A DNA stretch of 32,977 bases, from NCBI GenBank assembly GCA_003242685.1, contig QGVD01000043.1:1-32977 (forward strand). Direction: 5' to 3'. The notes beneath the pieces are model-generated. The model saw only the letters and a list, made by a program, of their open reading frames with translations. It did no database searches and had not been told where the DNA came from. A program made the translations under genes and the position numbers. Of this stretch, positions 1-7,551 are shown one piece after another. The DNA comes from Pseudomonadota bacterium. Lineage in GTDB: Bacteria; Pseudomonadota; Gammaproteobacteria; Steroidobacterales; Steroidobacteraceae. Numbering within the stretch: position 1 is the stretch's first letter; each line of letters opens with the position of its first letter.

Positions 1-597
1 ATTTTGGGGCTTTTTTCGGGAGATGCGACGCTGGAGATCGGCGGGAAGGGCATCTTCGTCGGCAAGCACCGGGTGCTGGAGTACATGCACAAGGCATTCG
101 GCCCCGACGGAGCGAAGGAGGGCTCGCTCGCCAATCACATGCAGTTCCAGACGGTCCCGGACATTTCCGTGGACGGCAAGACCGGCTGGATGCGGTCGCG
201 CGCTTTCGTGATGAGCCTCGGCGGCTGGGGGCTGCCGCTGTACGAGAACGAGTACCGCAAGGAGAACGGCGTCTGGAAGATCAGCCGTCTCACCGGGCCG
301 TTCACCATGTACACGAGCTGGGAAGGCTGGGGCAAGAACGCGATGAACAACACCTGGCCGGACAAGTTCCCGCCGCCGCCGGACCTGCCGCCGTCGACGG
401 TCTATCTCACGTATCCGGCCTACTACATCGTGCCGTTCCACTATCCGAACCCGGTGACGGGCAACGTCTTCAGGCCGGATCAGGGACAGGTGGGCGCGTA
501 CCACGCGCCGCCGGGAACGCCCGAGCAGATCCAGTCGCTGAAAGTCGGCCGGCTCGTGGACGGCTCGCAGCCGATCTTCGAACCTCCGAGAGAGTAG
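1..597 (+). CDS. SnoaL-like / NTF2-fold protein (5'-truncated)
   Basis: The reading frame is open from the first base and ends at a TAG stop. The apparent TTG at position 4 is not a credible start because there is no ribosome site and the fold would lack its first helix, so the gene begins outside the window. The visible part reads as the strand half of an NTF2/SnoaL domain: a GDATLEIGG strand, a GK-x-RVLEYM helix, then a hydrophobic sheet with WMRSRAF and ENEYRKENGVWKISRL, the usual 'modify, then grade the result' pattern of SnoaL_4-type proteins. A Pro-rich tail (PDKFPPPPDLPPS) and about 60 further residues follow, longer than the minimal domain. Members are isomerases, dehydratases or hydrolases of small cyclic compounds, or have no known activity; the substrate cannot be told. 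The neighbouring amidohydrolases and TonB receptor suggest a catabolic role (inference). Confidence 0.75.
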   Translation: MLGLFSGDATLEIGGKGIFVGKHRVLEYMHKAFGPDGAKEGSLANHMQFQTVPDISVDGKTGWMRSRAFVMSLGGWGLPLYENEYRKENGVWKISRLTGPFTMYTSWEGWGKNAMNNTWPDKFPPPPDLPPSTVYLTYPAYYIVPFHYPNPVTGNVFRPDQGQVGAYHAPPGTPEQIQSLKVGRLVDGSQPIFEPPRE

Positions 598-616
598 CGC
601 CGCGACATGGCGCGTG

Positions 617-668
617 CGGGCCACGGAAGGCCCGTCGGCAAGCGGCCGCTCGAATCCGGGCGGCCGCT
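617..668. terminator. Tandem hairpins between convergent genes
   Basis: The 90-bp gap between the SnoaL gene and the amidohydrolase stop holds two hairpins. CGGGCC at 617-622 pairs with GGCCCG at 629-634 across a 6-nt loop. AGCGGCCGC at 641-649 pairs with GCGGCCGCT at 660-668 across 10 nt. The second also reads as a 12-bp direct repeat, GCGGCCGCTCGA, at 642-653 and 660-671. There is no T-run on either strand, so this is a bidirectional terminator candidate rather than a clear intrinsic terminator. Confidence 0.35.
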
Positions 669-687
669 CGAGTTTCGAGGGACCGTA

Positions 688-1812
688 TCAGGTCTTCAGG
701 TGGAAGACCCGTTCCGCGTTTCCCGAGTAGATCTTGATCCTGTCCGCCTCGCTGATGCGCGCGGAGTCGAGGAAGTCCGCAGCCTCCCGGCTGTCCTGAT
801 ACGGATAGTCCGCGGCCCACATGATGTTGTCCGCGCCCAGCACCTCGATGCAGTACTTCAGCACCGGCTCGGAGAACATGCCGCTGGTCGTGATCAGCAC
901 GTTGCGCTTGAGGTAGAAGCTCGGCGGCTCCTTCAGCGAGCCCGTGCCCCAGTTGCGCTTCGCCGTGGCGTACATGTGGTCGAAGCGGTAGACCCAGTAC
1001 GGAATGCCTTCGCCCATGTGCCCGAGCACGATCCTGAGGCGCGGGAAGCGGTCGAATACGCCGCTGAAGAGCAGCCGCATCCCGTGCGTGCCGGTCTCGA
1101 CTGCATAGCCCCATGCTGCGCCGCCGAGGCCGTAGGGACGGAAGGGGCCCAGGGCTTCCTCCGGCAGCGAGCGGGGATGGATGTAGATCGGGCGATCGAG
1201 CGCCTCGGCCGCCTCGAGGATCGGCCAGAACTTCTCCTCGTCGAGGTACTCGCCGTTCGTGTGCGAGTTGACGATGAACCCGTTGAGTCCGAGCTGGTTG
1301 ATCGCGCGCTCCATCTCCACGACGCTGTGCTTCGGGTCCTGCGGCGCGATGGCCGCGAGCCCTGCGAAGCGCGTCGGGTATCTGCGGATTGCCTCGGCGA
1401 GGATGTCGTTGCTCTCACGCGCGATCGCGATCGCGGTATCGGGGCGGAACACCTGCACGCCCGGCGACGTGAGGGACAGCACCTGCATGTCGACGCCGTC
1501 GGCATCCATCTGCGCGATACGGCCCTCGCCGATGTCGAGGAGGCGCGGCGTCTGCCGCTTCGCGTACTCGCTGTCACCCAGCAGGATCTGTGTGAAGTTG
1601 AAATCGGCGCCCTGCGTGAGGTACTTGCCGATGTCCCGGTAGCCCTCGAGCTGGGGCTGCGTCGCGAACGCCTCTTCGGTCGCGATGCGACGGTACCTGC
1701 CGCGCGCTTTCGCCGGCTGCCCTTCGTTCTTCTGGCGGGCCGTCGCGAGCCCCGGCAGTGCAGCCGCGGCACCCAGCGCGCCGGCCAGTCCCAGTACCCG
1801 TCGGCGATCCAT
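688..1812 (-). CDS. Tat-exported amidohydrolase, LigW-like decarboxylase family
   Basis: The protein has 374 residues. The start at 1812 is chosen because GAGGGGGG lies just upstream and the protein then opens with a twin-arginine signal (MDRRRVLGLAGALG) ending near residue 26. It is an Amidohydro_2 TIM barrel. From memory it matches 5-carboxyvanillate decarboxylase LigW motif by motif: IATEEAFAT (43-51), LTSPGVQ (114-120), APQDP (156-160), NSHT (182-185), YIHPR (210-214), GHMGE (264-268), DYPYQ (335-339). Expected metal ligands are the Glu of EEAF, His212 and Asp335. The position held by His in gamma-resorcylate decarboxylases (EEHF) is Ala, as in LigW. The likely reaction is non-oxidative decarboxylation of an aromatic acid or hydrolysis of a related compound. 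LigW itself is cytoplasmic, so the Tat signal is unusual. It is probably cotranscribed with the upstream paralog, 53 bp away. Confidence 0.88.
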   Translation of the reverse strand: MDRRRVLGLAGALGAAAALPGLATARQKNEGQPAKARGRYRRIATEEAFATQPQLEGYRDIGKYLTQGADFNFTQILLGDSEYAKRQTPRLLDIGEGRIAQMDADGVDMQVLSLTSPGVQVFRPDTAIAIARESNDILAEAIRRYPTRFAGLAAIAPQDPKHSVVEMERAINQLGLNGFIVNSHTNGEYLDEEKFWPILEAAEALDRPIYIHPRSLPEEALGPFRPYGLGGAAWGYAVETGTHGMRLLFSGVFDRFPRLRIVLGHMGEGIPYWVYRFDHMYATAKRNWGTGSLKEPPSFYLKRNVLITTSGMFSEPVLKYCIEVLGADNIMWAADYPYQDSREAADFLDSARISEADRIKIYSGNAERVFHLKT

Positions 1813-1865
1813 GATTCCCCCCTCGTGAAACGAATCGGTCGCCCGCACCGCGCGGCGCGGACCGG

Positions 1866-2966
1866 TCATGCTCCGATGCTCTGGATATTGAACACCCGGC
1901 GCGCGTTCTCCCAGTAGATCGCTTCGCGCTCGGCTTCGGTGAGCGGCGCCGTGTCCATGAAACGCACCGCGCTCGCCGTCTCCTGGTACGGATAGTCGAT
2001 GGCCCACATGACGTTCCAGACGCCGAGGACGTCGATGGAATATCTGAGCGCGGCCGGATTCTCCTGTCCGCTGGTGGTGATGCGCAGGTTCCGCCGCAGA
2101 TATTCGCTCGGCAGCCGCCTGATCGGCGTTTCGCCCCGCTGCACGCCCGGCCTGCTCATGTAGTCGAGGCGCCAGATCCAGAAATGCACCGCTTCACCCA
2201 TGTGCCCGAGCACGAAGGTGAGGTTGGGGAAGCGATCGAACGCTCCGCTCATCATGACGCGCACGAAGTGCGTGGACGTCTCGATTCCGTAACCCCAGAA
2301 GGCGCTGCCCATGTTGTAGTCGTCCATCGGCGCGCGCATCTGATCCGAAGGCGTGCGCGGATGGAGATAGATGGGCATGTCGCAGGCCTCGGCGGCCTCG
2401 AGGATCGGCCAGTACTTCGGGTTGTCCAGATACTCGTTGTTGGTGTGCGAGTTGATGACGATGCCGTTCAGCTTCAGCTTCGTCTTCGCGCGCTCGATCT
2501 CCTTCGCCGCCCGCTCGGGATCCTGCGGGGCGACGGTGGCGAGTCCCGCGAACCGGCCCGGATAGCGGGCGATCACCTCGGCCAGCTCGTCGTTGGTGCT
2601 CTCCGCAACGCCGACCGCGACGTCCCTGTCCAGCATCTGGACGCCCGGCGAGGTCAGGGAGAGCACGTGCATCGTCACGCCGTGCCTGTCCATCTCCGGC
2701 AGCCGCAGCTCGGCGAAATCGAGGAGCCGCTTCGGCGTGTCGGCCTGCAGATTTCCCGTGATCATTCGCCACAGCTTGTAGTCGAAGCGCGTCACCTCGG
2801 GGTGGGCGTCGACCAGCGCCTTCATGGCCCGCATGTGCTCGCGGGTGGAGAAGGCCTCCTCGGTGGCGATCCTGATCCGGCTGCCTGCCGCGGCCCGGGT
2901 GGATGCGGCCATCGTCGTTGCGACGCCGGCGGCGGCGGTGAGGAAAGTGCGGCGATCGAGGTTCAT
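1866..2966 (-). CDS. Tat-exported amidohydrolase, LigW-like paralog
   Basis: The protein has 366 residues and is the first gene of a two-gene minus-strand unit. The start at 2966 gives a Tat signal (NLDRRTFLTAAAGVATT). An in-frame start at 3008 would put 14 non-signal residues in front and run into the palindromic operator, so it is disfavoured. The ribosome site is weak. Motifs are the same as in the downstream paralog: IATEEAFST (33-41), LTSPGVQ (104-110), VAPQDP (145-150), NSHT (172-175), LHPR (201-204), GHMGE (254-258), DYPYQ (324-328). Predicted metal ligands are the Glu of EEAF, His202 and Asp324. The two proteins share the whole frame but differ in the inserts near residues 50-75 and 205-220, regions that would lie near the active site, which suggests different substrates. 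The divergent TonB receptor is a plausible importer of the substrate (inference). Confidence 0.88.
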   Translation of the reverse strand: MNLDRRTFLTAAAGVATTMAASTRAAAGSRIRIATEEAFSTREHMRAMKALVDAHPEVTRFDYKLWRMITGNLQADTPKRLLDFAELRLPEMDRHGVTMHVLSLTSPGVQMLDRDVAVGVAESTNDELAEVIARYPGRFAGLATVAPQDPERAAKEIERAKTKLKLNGIVINSHTNNEYLDNPKYWPILEAAEACDMPIYLHPRTPSDQMRAPMDDYNMGSAFWGYGIETSTHFVRVMMSGAFDRFPNLTFVLGHMGEAVHFWIWRLDYMSRPGVQRGETPIRRLPSEYLRRNLRITTSGQENPAALRYSIDVLGVWNVMWAIDYPYQETASAVRFMDTAPLTEAEREAIYWENARRVFNIQSIGA

Positions 2967-2990
2967 GGGCCGATCATCTTGCACCAAGTG

Positions 2991-3009
2991 ATTGGATGGT
3001 CCAACCAAT
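2991..3009. promoter_or_regulatory. 19-bp palindromic operator candidate
   Basis: The sequence ATTGGATGGTCCAACCAAT matches its own reverse complement at 16 of 19 positions; the mismatches are the centre and one symmetric pair. It resembles operators of GntR/FadR-type repressors (PdhR and LldR sites have the form TTGGTnnnACCAA). It lies 25 bp before the amidohydrolase ATG and directly downstream of a weak minus-strand promoter candidate (TTGCCT at 3036-3031, 17-bp spacer, TCAGAT at 3013-3008), so a bound repressor would cover the start of that transcript. No regulator gene is visible in the window. Confidence 0.5.
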
Positions 3010-3058
3010 CTGAAGCATGGTTTCCATCTCAGGCAAGCGCGTCCGCTATTTCAGTCAA

Positions 3059-3086
3059 TTGCGGAGCGAGTGACTCCGCCTATCAT
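3059..3086 (+). promoter_or_regulatory. Candidate promoter of the TonB-dependent receptor
   Basis: TTGCGG at 3059-3064 and TATCAT at 3081-3086 are separated by 16 bp. The -10 element is five of six to consensus; the -35 is weak. An inverted repeat, GCGGAG (3061-3066) and CTCCGC (3074-3079), fills the spacer and could be a second regulator site. The leader would be about 100 nt. The assignment rests on matches alone. Confidence 0.4.
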
Positions 3087-3191
3087 GATGCTCTCAGTGC
3101 GGCAGTCGTGGGGGGCGGCGTGCGCGCTCATCTCCCTGTCCGCAAGAACGAAGACAAACCTACCTCGCGGCAAGCGGAAGGAGAGTTCCAG

Positions 3192-5720
3192 ATGAATCGA
3201 TTCGGGGGTTGGACCATTCGTAGCGCCGTGCGCCATGCCATCGTGTCGGCGCCGGCACTGGCGGCGGCCGCCTTCGTCGCGGGCCCGGCCTGGGCGCAGG
3301 ACGCTTCGCAGAGCGAAGACGCGCTGGTCGAAGTCGTGGTCACCGCACAGATGCGCGATCAGAATGTGCAGGACGTTCCGCTGTCGATCACGGCGGTGAC
3401 CGGCGAGATGCTCGAGGCCCGCAATCAGACGAACCTGCGGGAGATCTCGGCGCAGGCGCCGAACGTGCTGCTGCAGCAGAACCCCTCCGGCTACGGCAAC
3501 TCGATGCGCGCGTTCATCCGCGGCGTCGGCCAGGCGGACCAGAGCCCGGCCGTCGAGCCGGGCGTCGGCATCTACATCGACGACATCTACTTCGGCACGG
3601 TCACCGCGTCGGCCTTCGACCTCCTCGACCTCGATCGCGTCGAGATCCTGCGCGGTCCGCAGGGAACCCTCTCGGGCATGAACTCTCAGGGCGGCTCGGT
3701 CAAGCTGTACTCGCGCAAGCCCGAGGGCGAGGGCGGTTACGTCGAGGCGACGGTCGGCAGCATGGGGCGCCGCGACCTCAAGGCGAGCGCGGACTTCACG
3801 GTCGTCCCCGACGCGGTGTATGCCCGCATCACCGGCGTGTCGCGCAATCGGGACGGCCACGTCTCGCTGTACAACTACGCCTGCGTCAATCCGGACGATC
3901 CGGACGTGATCTCCGGCGCCATTCCCGCGCTGATCCGCAACGGCGACTGCAAGGTCGGCGAGCTCGGCAACCAGCAGATGTACGCCGTGCGCGGCGCGCT
4001 GCGCATCGCCCCGGCCGGCAAGCCGTTCGAGATCAACCTCATCGGCGACTACACCAAGGACACGTCGAACACGCAGGCTTCCGTGCTGCTTGCGAGCGCA
4101 CAGTCGTCGACCTGGGGCACGGCGAATCCGGTCGATCGTTCGGGCATCAGCGTGCCCTACCAGGGCGTCGCCTACGACGACCGCTTCGTGACCTACGGGC
4201 AGTTCCGCCGCCCGGATGCGAAGCTCAACGACCCGTACGCCAGCTACGCGAACTTCTACGACCCGGGCGTGACGTACCGCGCTCTGGGTCCGGGCACGCC
4301 CGGTGTCCCGACGACGATTCCGGTGGGCGACTCCAACGGCCCCTACATCGCCGCGAACGCCGCGCAGGTGGAGGCCTGGGGTGTGTCCGCCACCATCGAC
4401 TACCAGCTCACCGACAACTTCGCGCTGAAGTCGATCACCGGCTACCGCACCTACGACACCCTGAGCGGCATGGACAACGACAACTCGCCGGTCGTGTTCA
4501 TCCAGAGCACCGACTGGTTCAAGCATCATGCGTTCAGCCAGGAGGTGCGCTTCACCGGCAACGTCCTGGACAACAGGGTGCACTTCACGGTGGGCGGCAT
4601 CTACTACGATGCGAGCACCCGTGCGCTGTCGCGCATCCACACGCCGTTCTCGGGCTTCGGTCCGACGGGCTTCCCGACGTTCTCGTTCCTGAACGACGAC
4701 ACGGCCGACATGGAAGTGCTCGCCGGCTTCGCGAACGTGGCCTGGGACATCACCTCGGCGCTCACGCTCGAGACCGGCTTCCGCCTGACGGACGAGCAGA
4801 AGGACTACACCTTCGGCCGCCTCAATCCGGACGGCCGCAGCGACTATCTGCCGCTCTCCAATCCGGACAACCCGCTCACCGGCTGGACCGGCACGTACGA
4901 GGATACGGTCGACGACTACCGTGTGGCGCTCTCGTACGAGGTTCTCGCGGACACGATGGTCTACGCGCAGTTCGCGACGGGCCACAAGGCGGGCGGTATC
5001 TCGCCGCGTCCGTACAGCTATCACCAGATCCGCCCGTTCGGGCCCGAGAAGCTGAACTCGTACGAGGTCGGCTTCAAGTCGGACCTCTTCGGCCGGACCC
5101 TGCGCCTGAACGGTTCCGTGTTCTACATGGACTACAAGGGCTACCAGGGTATCCCCAACGTCTGCGTGGGTGACGACGGTCTGCCGCTGCCGGAGGATGC
5201 GGGCGGTACGCCGGGCCTGTGCGGCCAGTACCTGAACCTCGCGGACGCCGAGGTGAGGGGCTTCGAGCTCGAGGCGCTGTTGCGGCCGATCACCGGACTC
5301 AGCATCGACGCGTCGCTCAGCATGGTCGACTTCGAGTTCGGTGCTCCGCGCTATCAGACCAACGACGTGCGCGAAGGATCGAGCCGTCCGGGTATCGGCA
5401 AGTGGAAGTGGAGCGTCGGCGCCCAGTACGCGATCAACATCGGCGCGGCCGGTACGCTCACTCCGCGCGTGGACGTGGCCCACACGCCGGGTTACTGCGG
5501 CAACTTCGCGTGTGATCCGATCGCGAAGGTCGACAGCTACACGATCACCAACGCGAGGATCATGTTCGAGACGGCCGACCGCGACTGGCTGATCGCGCTC
5601 GAGGCGACGAACCTGACGGACAAGCTGTACTACATCAACAAGTTCTCGAACGTCTGGTACGCCACCGCGCAGCCGGGTCGTCCGCGGGAGTACGGTCTCA
5701 GCATCCGCCGCCGCTTCTGA
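3192..5720 (+). CDS. TonB-dependent outer-membrane receptor
   Basis: The protein has 842 residues. The start at 3192 follows GGAAGGAGAG and gives a signal peptide ending AWA-Q near residue 36; the frame stays open far upstream, but that part is antisense to the amidohydrolase. A TonB-box-like segment (VEVVVTAQ, about 46-53) leads into the plug domain (DVPLSITAVTG; APNVLLQQ; IRGVGQ; VGIYIDDIYFG; RVEILRGPQGTLSG at about 60-175). Then come some 650 residues of alternating aromatic strands forming the 22-strand barrel, ending in the outer-membrane signature RRRF with terminal Phe. It imports a scarce substrate across the outer membrane using TonB-ExbB-ExbD energy. The plug style (QDVPLSITAVT) is that of the large sphingomonad/steroidobacter receptor family for organic compounds, not classic siderophores. 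Pairing with two amidohydrolases suggests an aromatic or similar substrate (inference). Confidence 0.93.
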   Translation: MNRFGGWTIRSAVRHAIVSAPALAAAAFVAGPAWAQDASQSEDALVEVVVTAQMRDQNVQDVPLSITAVTGEMLEARNQTNLREISAQAPNVLLQQNPSGYGNSMRAFIRGVGQADQSPAVEPGVGIYIDDIYFGTVTASAFDLLDLDRVEILRGPQGTLSGMNSQGGSVKLYSRKPEGEGGYVEATVGSMGRRDLKASADFTVVPDAVYARITGVSRNRDGHVSLYNYACVNPDDPDVISGAIPALIRNGDCKVGELGNQQMYAVRGALRIAPAGKPFEINLIGDYTKDTSNTQASVLLASAQSSTWGTANPVDRSGISVPYQGVAYDDRFVTYGQFRRPDAKLNDPYASYANFYDPGVTYRALGPGTPGVPTTIPVGDSNGPYIAANAAQVEAWGVSATIDYQLTDNFALKSITGYRTYDTLSGMDNDNSPVVFIQSTDWFKHHAFSQEVRFTGNVLDNRVHFTVGGIYYDASTRALSRIHTPFSGFGPTGFPTFSFLNDDTADMEVLAGFANVAWDITSALTLETGFRLTDEQKDYTFGRLNPDGRSDYLPLSNPDNPLTGWTGTYEDTVDDYRVALSYEVLADTMVYAQFATGHKAGGISPRPYSYHQIRPFGPEKLNSYEVGFKSDLFGRTLRLNGSVFYMDYKGYQGIPNVCVGDDGLPLPEDAGGTPGLCGQYLNLADAEVRGFELEALLRPITGLSIDASLSMVDFEFGAPRYQTNDVREGSSRPGIGKWKWSVGAQYAINIGAAGTLTPRVDVAHTPGYCGNFACDPIAKVDSYTITNARIMFETADRDWLIALEATNLTDKLYYINKFSNVWYATAQPGRPREYGLSIRRRF
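3207..3217. repeat. Inverted copy of the operator core inside the receptor gene
   Basis: GGTTGGACCAT at 3207-3217 is the exact reverse complement of ATGGTCCAACC at 2996-3006, the core of the palindrome upstream. It falls in codons 6-9 of the receptor. It could be a second, weaker operator allowing looping over the promoter, or chance. Confidence 0.35.
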
Positions 5721-5749
5721 CGGCGGGCGAGTCCGCAGGGCAGACGAAG

Positions 5750-5786
5750 AGCCGGGCCGGCGCAATGCCGGCCCGGCTTCTTTTTC
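5750..5786 (+). terminator. Intrinsic terminator of the TonB-dependent receptor
   Basis: A perfect 12-bp stem, AGCCGGGCCGGC (5750-5761) with GCCGGCCCGGCT (5767-5778), encloses a 5-nt loop. It is followed by the T-rich tract TCTTTTTCT. It lies 30 bp after the receptor stop. This is the clearest Rho-independent terminator in the window and implies that the receptor is transcribed alone. Confidence 0.9.
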
Positions 5787-5863
5787 TGCAGGAGTGTGCC
5801 CGGCTGCGCCTCACGCCACGGCCGCCTTGCGGCGGCGCGGTGGCGGTGAGACGGCCCGATCAC

Positions 5864-6430
5864 TTACTTCGCGGCGTTCCGCTCGCGGATGAACTTCATC
5901 CACTCCTCGGGCGTCGGCATGACGGGATAGTCGACGCGACGCAGGAACTTCCACTTTCCGTCCTCGCGGATCAGCTCGTCTTCGTAGCGTCCCGTGAGCA
6001 CCGGCCACGGATGACCATCGGGCCCGCGGATGATGAGCAGATGGCGCGAGCGAGCCTTCGCCCGGTCACCGTCGATCTCGATCTCCGGATTCGTGACGAG
6101 GTGGTAGCTCTCGTTGTTGACGTAACCCGCCGGAGGCGGATCGCCGTAGAGGCGCACGAGCATGTTGTAGATCGCCTCACGTCCCTTGTAGACGGTCTTG
6201 CCGTTCACCCATTCACCGTCCTTCGCGAACAGCGCGGCATAGCCTGCGTAGTCGCGTGCATCCTGAGTGACCGCGTAGTCGACGAGGAGACGGCGGATGG
6301 CTAGCTCGTCCTCGACGCGCTGGAGCCTTTCCTCGAGCGTGAGGGTACGCTCCTCCGCCATGACGAGGGCCGGCATCACGACGGCGAGCAGTGCAGGAAG
6401 TCCTCGGATGATCGAGCGGCGTGTCTTCAT
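5864..6430 (-). CDS. Exported SnoaL-like / NTF2-family protein
   Basis: The protein has 188 residues. A signal peptide (MKTRRSIIRGLPALLAVVMPALVMAEE) is followed by a SnoaL_4-type domain: a helix with VEDELAIRRLLVDYAVTQDARDY, then ALFAKDGEWVNG, KGREAIYNML, a conserved YHLVTNPEIEIDGDRAKARS strand pair, and GRYEDELIREDGKWKFLRRV. The DA-RDYAGYAALFAKDGEW segment is the family hallmark; Asp and His residues in the cavity could be catalytic, as in scytalone dehydratase-like proteins, but no activity can be assigned. Export to the periplasm is uncommon for the fold and echoes the exported amidohydrolases upstream, so it may serve the same pathway. Its stop faces the receptor terminator. A minus-strand TAAGAT at 6518-6513 is a possible -10 box. 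Confidence 0.85.
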   Translation of the reverse strand: MKTRRSIIRGLPALLAVVMPALVMAEERTLTLEERLQRVEDELAIRRLLVDYAVTQDARDYAGYAALFAKDGEWVNGKTVYKGREAIYNMLVRLYGDPPPAGYVNNESYHLVTNPEIEIDGDRAKARSRHLLIIRGPDGHPWPVLTGRYEDELIREDGKWKFLRRVDYPVMPTPEEWMKFIRERNAAK

Positions 6431-6620
6431 CGTCTACCTCGATTGTGGTCCAGGGATCGTGAGCGATGCTAAGCGGGTTCGTTCGTCTTCGGCGTACTCT
6501 GCGCCGTTCGCCATCTTACAGGCACCGCCGCCGTCCGGTACGGGGCAGAACGTGACGACCGGGAAAAGGAGTGGTTGGCCCGCCGGCGCCCGCTGACAGC
6601 AGCGCAAGGACCGGAGTGCG

Positions 6621-6905
6621 ATGGGCATCGCACTCGCGCACGCTCGTGTCATGAGAGGCCACCTCGTCGTGCTCTGCATCGCGCTCTGCGCCGCCATCGG
6701 AGCGGCCGCGCAGGAAGACACATCCCGGGAAGGAAGCAGTCCGCAGCAGACGCTCAAGGAAAGATTGAGCGACAAGGCTTCCGATCCGCGGCGCGTGAAC
6801 GACTGCAAGGTCCCGCCCGAGAAGCGCGACGGCAGGAAACGGCCGACGCGCTGCGTTCATCTCGCCGACGATGCAGTCAGAACGCCTGCCGGAACGTCAG
6901 ATTGA
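6621..6905 (+). CDS. Small secreted protein of unknown function
   Basis: The protein has 94 residues. GGAG at 6612-6615 supports the start at 6621; an ATG at 6651 is an alternative without a ribosome site. A signal peptide (core LVVLCIALCAAIGAAA) would leave a charged mature chain of about 65 residues with only two cysteines (NDCKVPPEKR and RPTRCVH), which could form a disulfide. The spacing C-K-V-P-P-E-K-R seems like a conserved core, but I do not recognise the family. The last 29 bp overlap the end of alkB on the opposite strand. Codon use looks like the neighbours'. It could be spurious because of its size, but signal peptide and ribosome site together argue for a gene. Confidence 0.55.
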   Translation: MGIALAHARVMRGHLVVLCIALCAAIGAAAQEDTSREGSSPQQTLKERLSDKASDPRRVNDCKVPPEKRDGRKRPTRCVHLADDAVRTPAGTSD

Positions 6906-7551
6906 TGCGGCAGCGGCCCGTGAGCTCGTGCATGCCCTCGGCGAGAGGCGCCACGCCGTGATAGACGAGGCGCGAGGGGCCGCCCCATACCACGACGTCG
7001 CCGCTCGAGAGCACGATGCGCCGTGGTCTGTCGCTGCGCCGCAGGCCGCCCCAGAGAAAGGTCGCCGGCAGGCCGAGCGATACGGAGACGATGGGAGCAC
7101 CGAGCTGGCGTTCGTCGCGATCCTGATGCAGTGAAAGACGCGCGCCCGGCTCGTAGCGATTGATCAGACAGACATCCGGATCGAAGCCGCCGAGCCCTGC
7201 CTCGTTCGCGGCGCGCGCGGCGAGATCCATGAACTCTTCAGGCATCGGCGGCCAGGGGCGGCCGCTCAGCGGGTCGAGCATTTCGTAGCGATACCCGCGC
7301 CGGTCCGAGACCCAGCCGGCGCGGCCGCAGTTGGTCATAGCGACCGACATGCGGTATCCGCCCGGCGTCTCGAGATGACGGAAGGGTGCGGTTGCGGCGA
7401 TTTCTCTCACCCTGGCAAGGAGCCCGGGTGCTCGATCCGCTGCGAAGCCCCGCAGGACCACTGCGCCTTCGGCCAGCTGAACCCTGTCTTCCATGGGCAG
7501 CAGAGAGCCGGTCGCGGGAGCGGTGTGCGATGCGCGGCGCGTGCGTCTCAT
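6877..7551 (-). CDS. alkB: AlkB, 2OG-Fe(II) DNA/RNA demethylase
   Basis: The protein has 224 residues, close to the 216 of E. coli AlkB. AlkB oxidatively removes methyl groups from 1-methyladenine and 3-methylcytosine using Fe(II), O2 and 2-oxoglutarate. The facial triad is visible: His142-x-Asp144 (LHQDRDE) and His198 (YHGV). Arg215 and Arg221 in RINLTFRQ stand six apart like the 2OG/substrate arginines of E. coli AlkB. The lid regions GGYRMSVAMTNCG and the NRYEPG-ARLSLHQD core are typical of the bacterial subgroup. The start at 7551 forms an ATGA overlap with the preceding dioxygenase, indicating translational coupling; Met20 is an alternative start with no coupling. It is the last gene of the ada operon. 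Confidence 0.95.
   Translation of the reverse strand: MRRTRRASHTAPATGSLLPMEDRVQLAEGAVVLRGFAADRAPGLLARVREIAATAPFRHLETPGGYRMSVAMTNCGRAGWVSDRRGYRYEMLDPLSGRPWPPMPEEFMDLAARAANEAGLGGFDPDVCLINRYEPGARLSLHQDRDERQLGAPIVSVSLGLPATFLWGGLRRSDRPRRIVLSSGDVVVWGGPSRLVYHGVAPLAEGMHELTGRCRINLTFRQAF

Noticed and set aside
2184..3191. N-terminal extension of the receptor frame
   Set aside because: It is antisense to the amidohydrolase and has no start signal; the SD and signal peptide are at 3192.
3051..5765. Long open frame (904 codons) on the minus strand opposite the TonB receptor
   Set aside because: It is Arg/Val/Asp-rich, has no domain or ribosome site, and mirrors the codon bias of the receptor.
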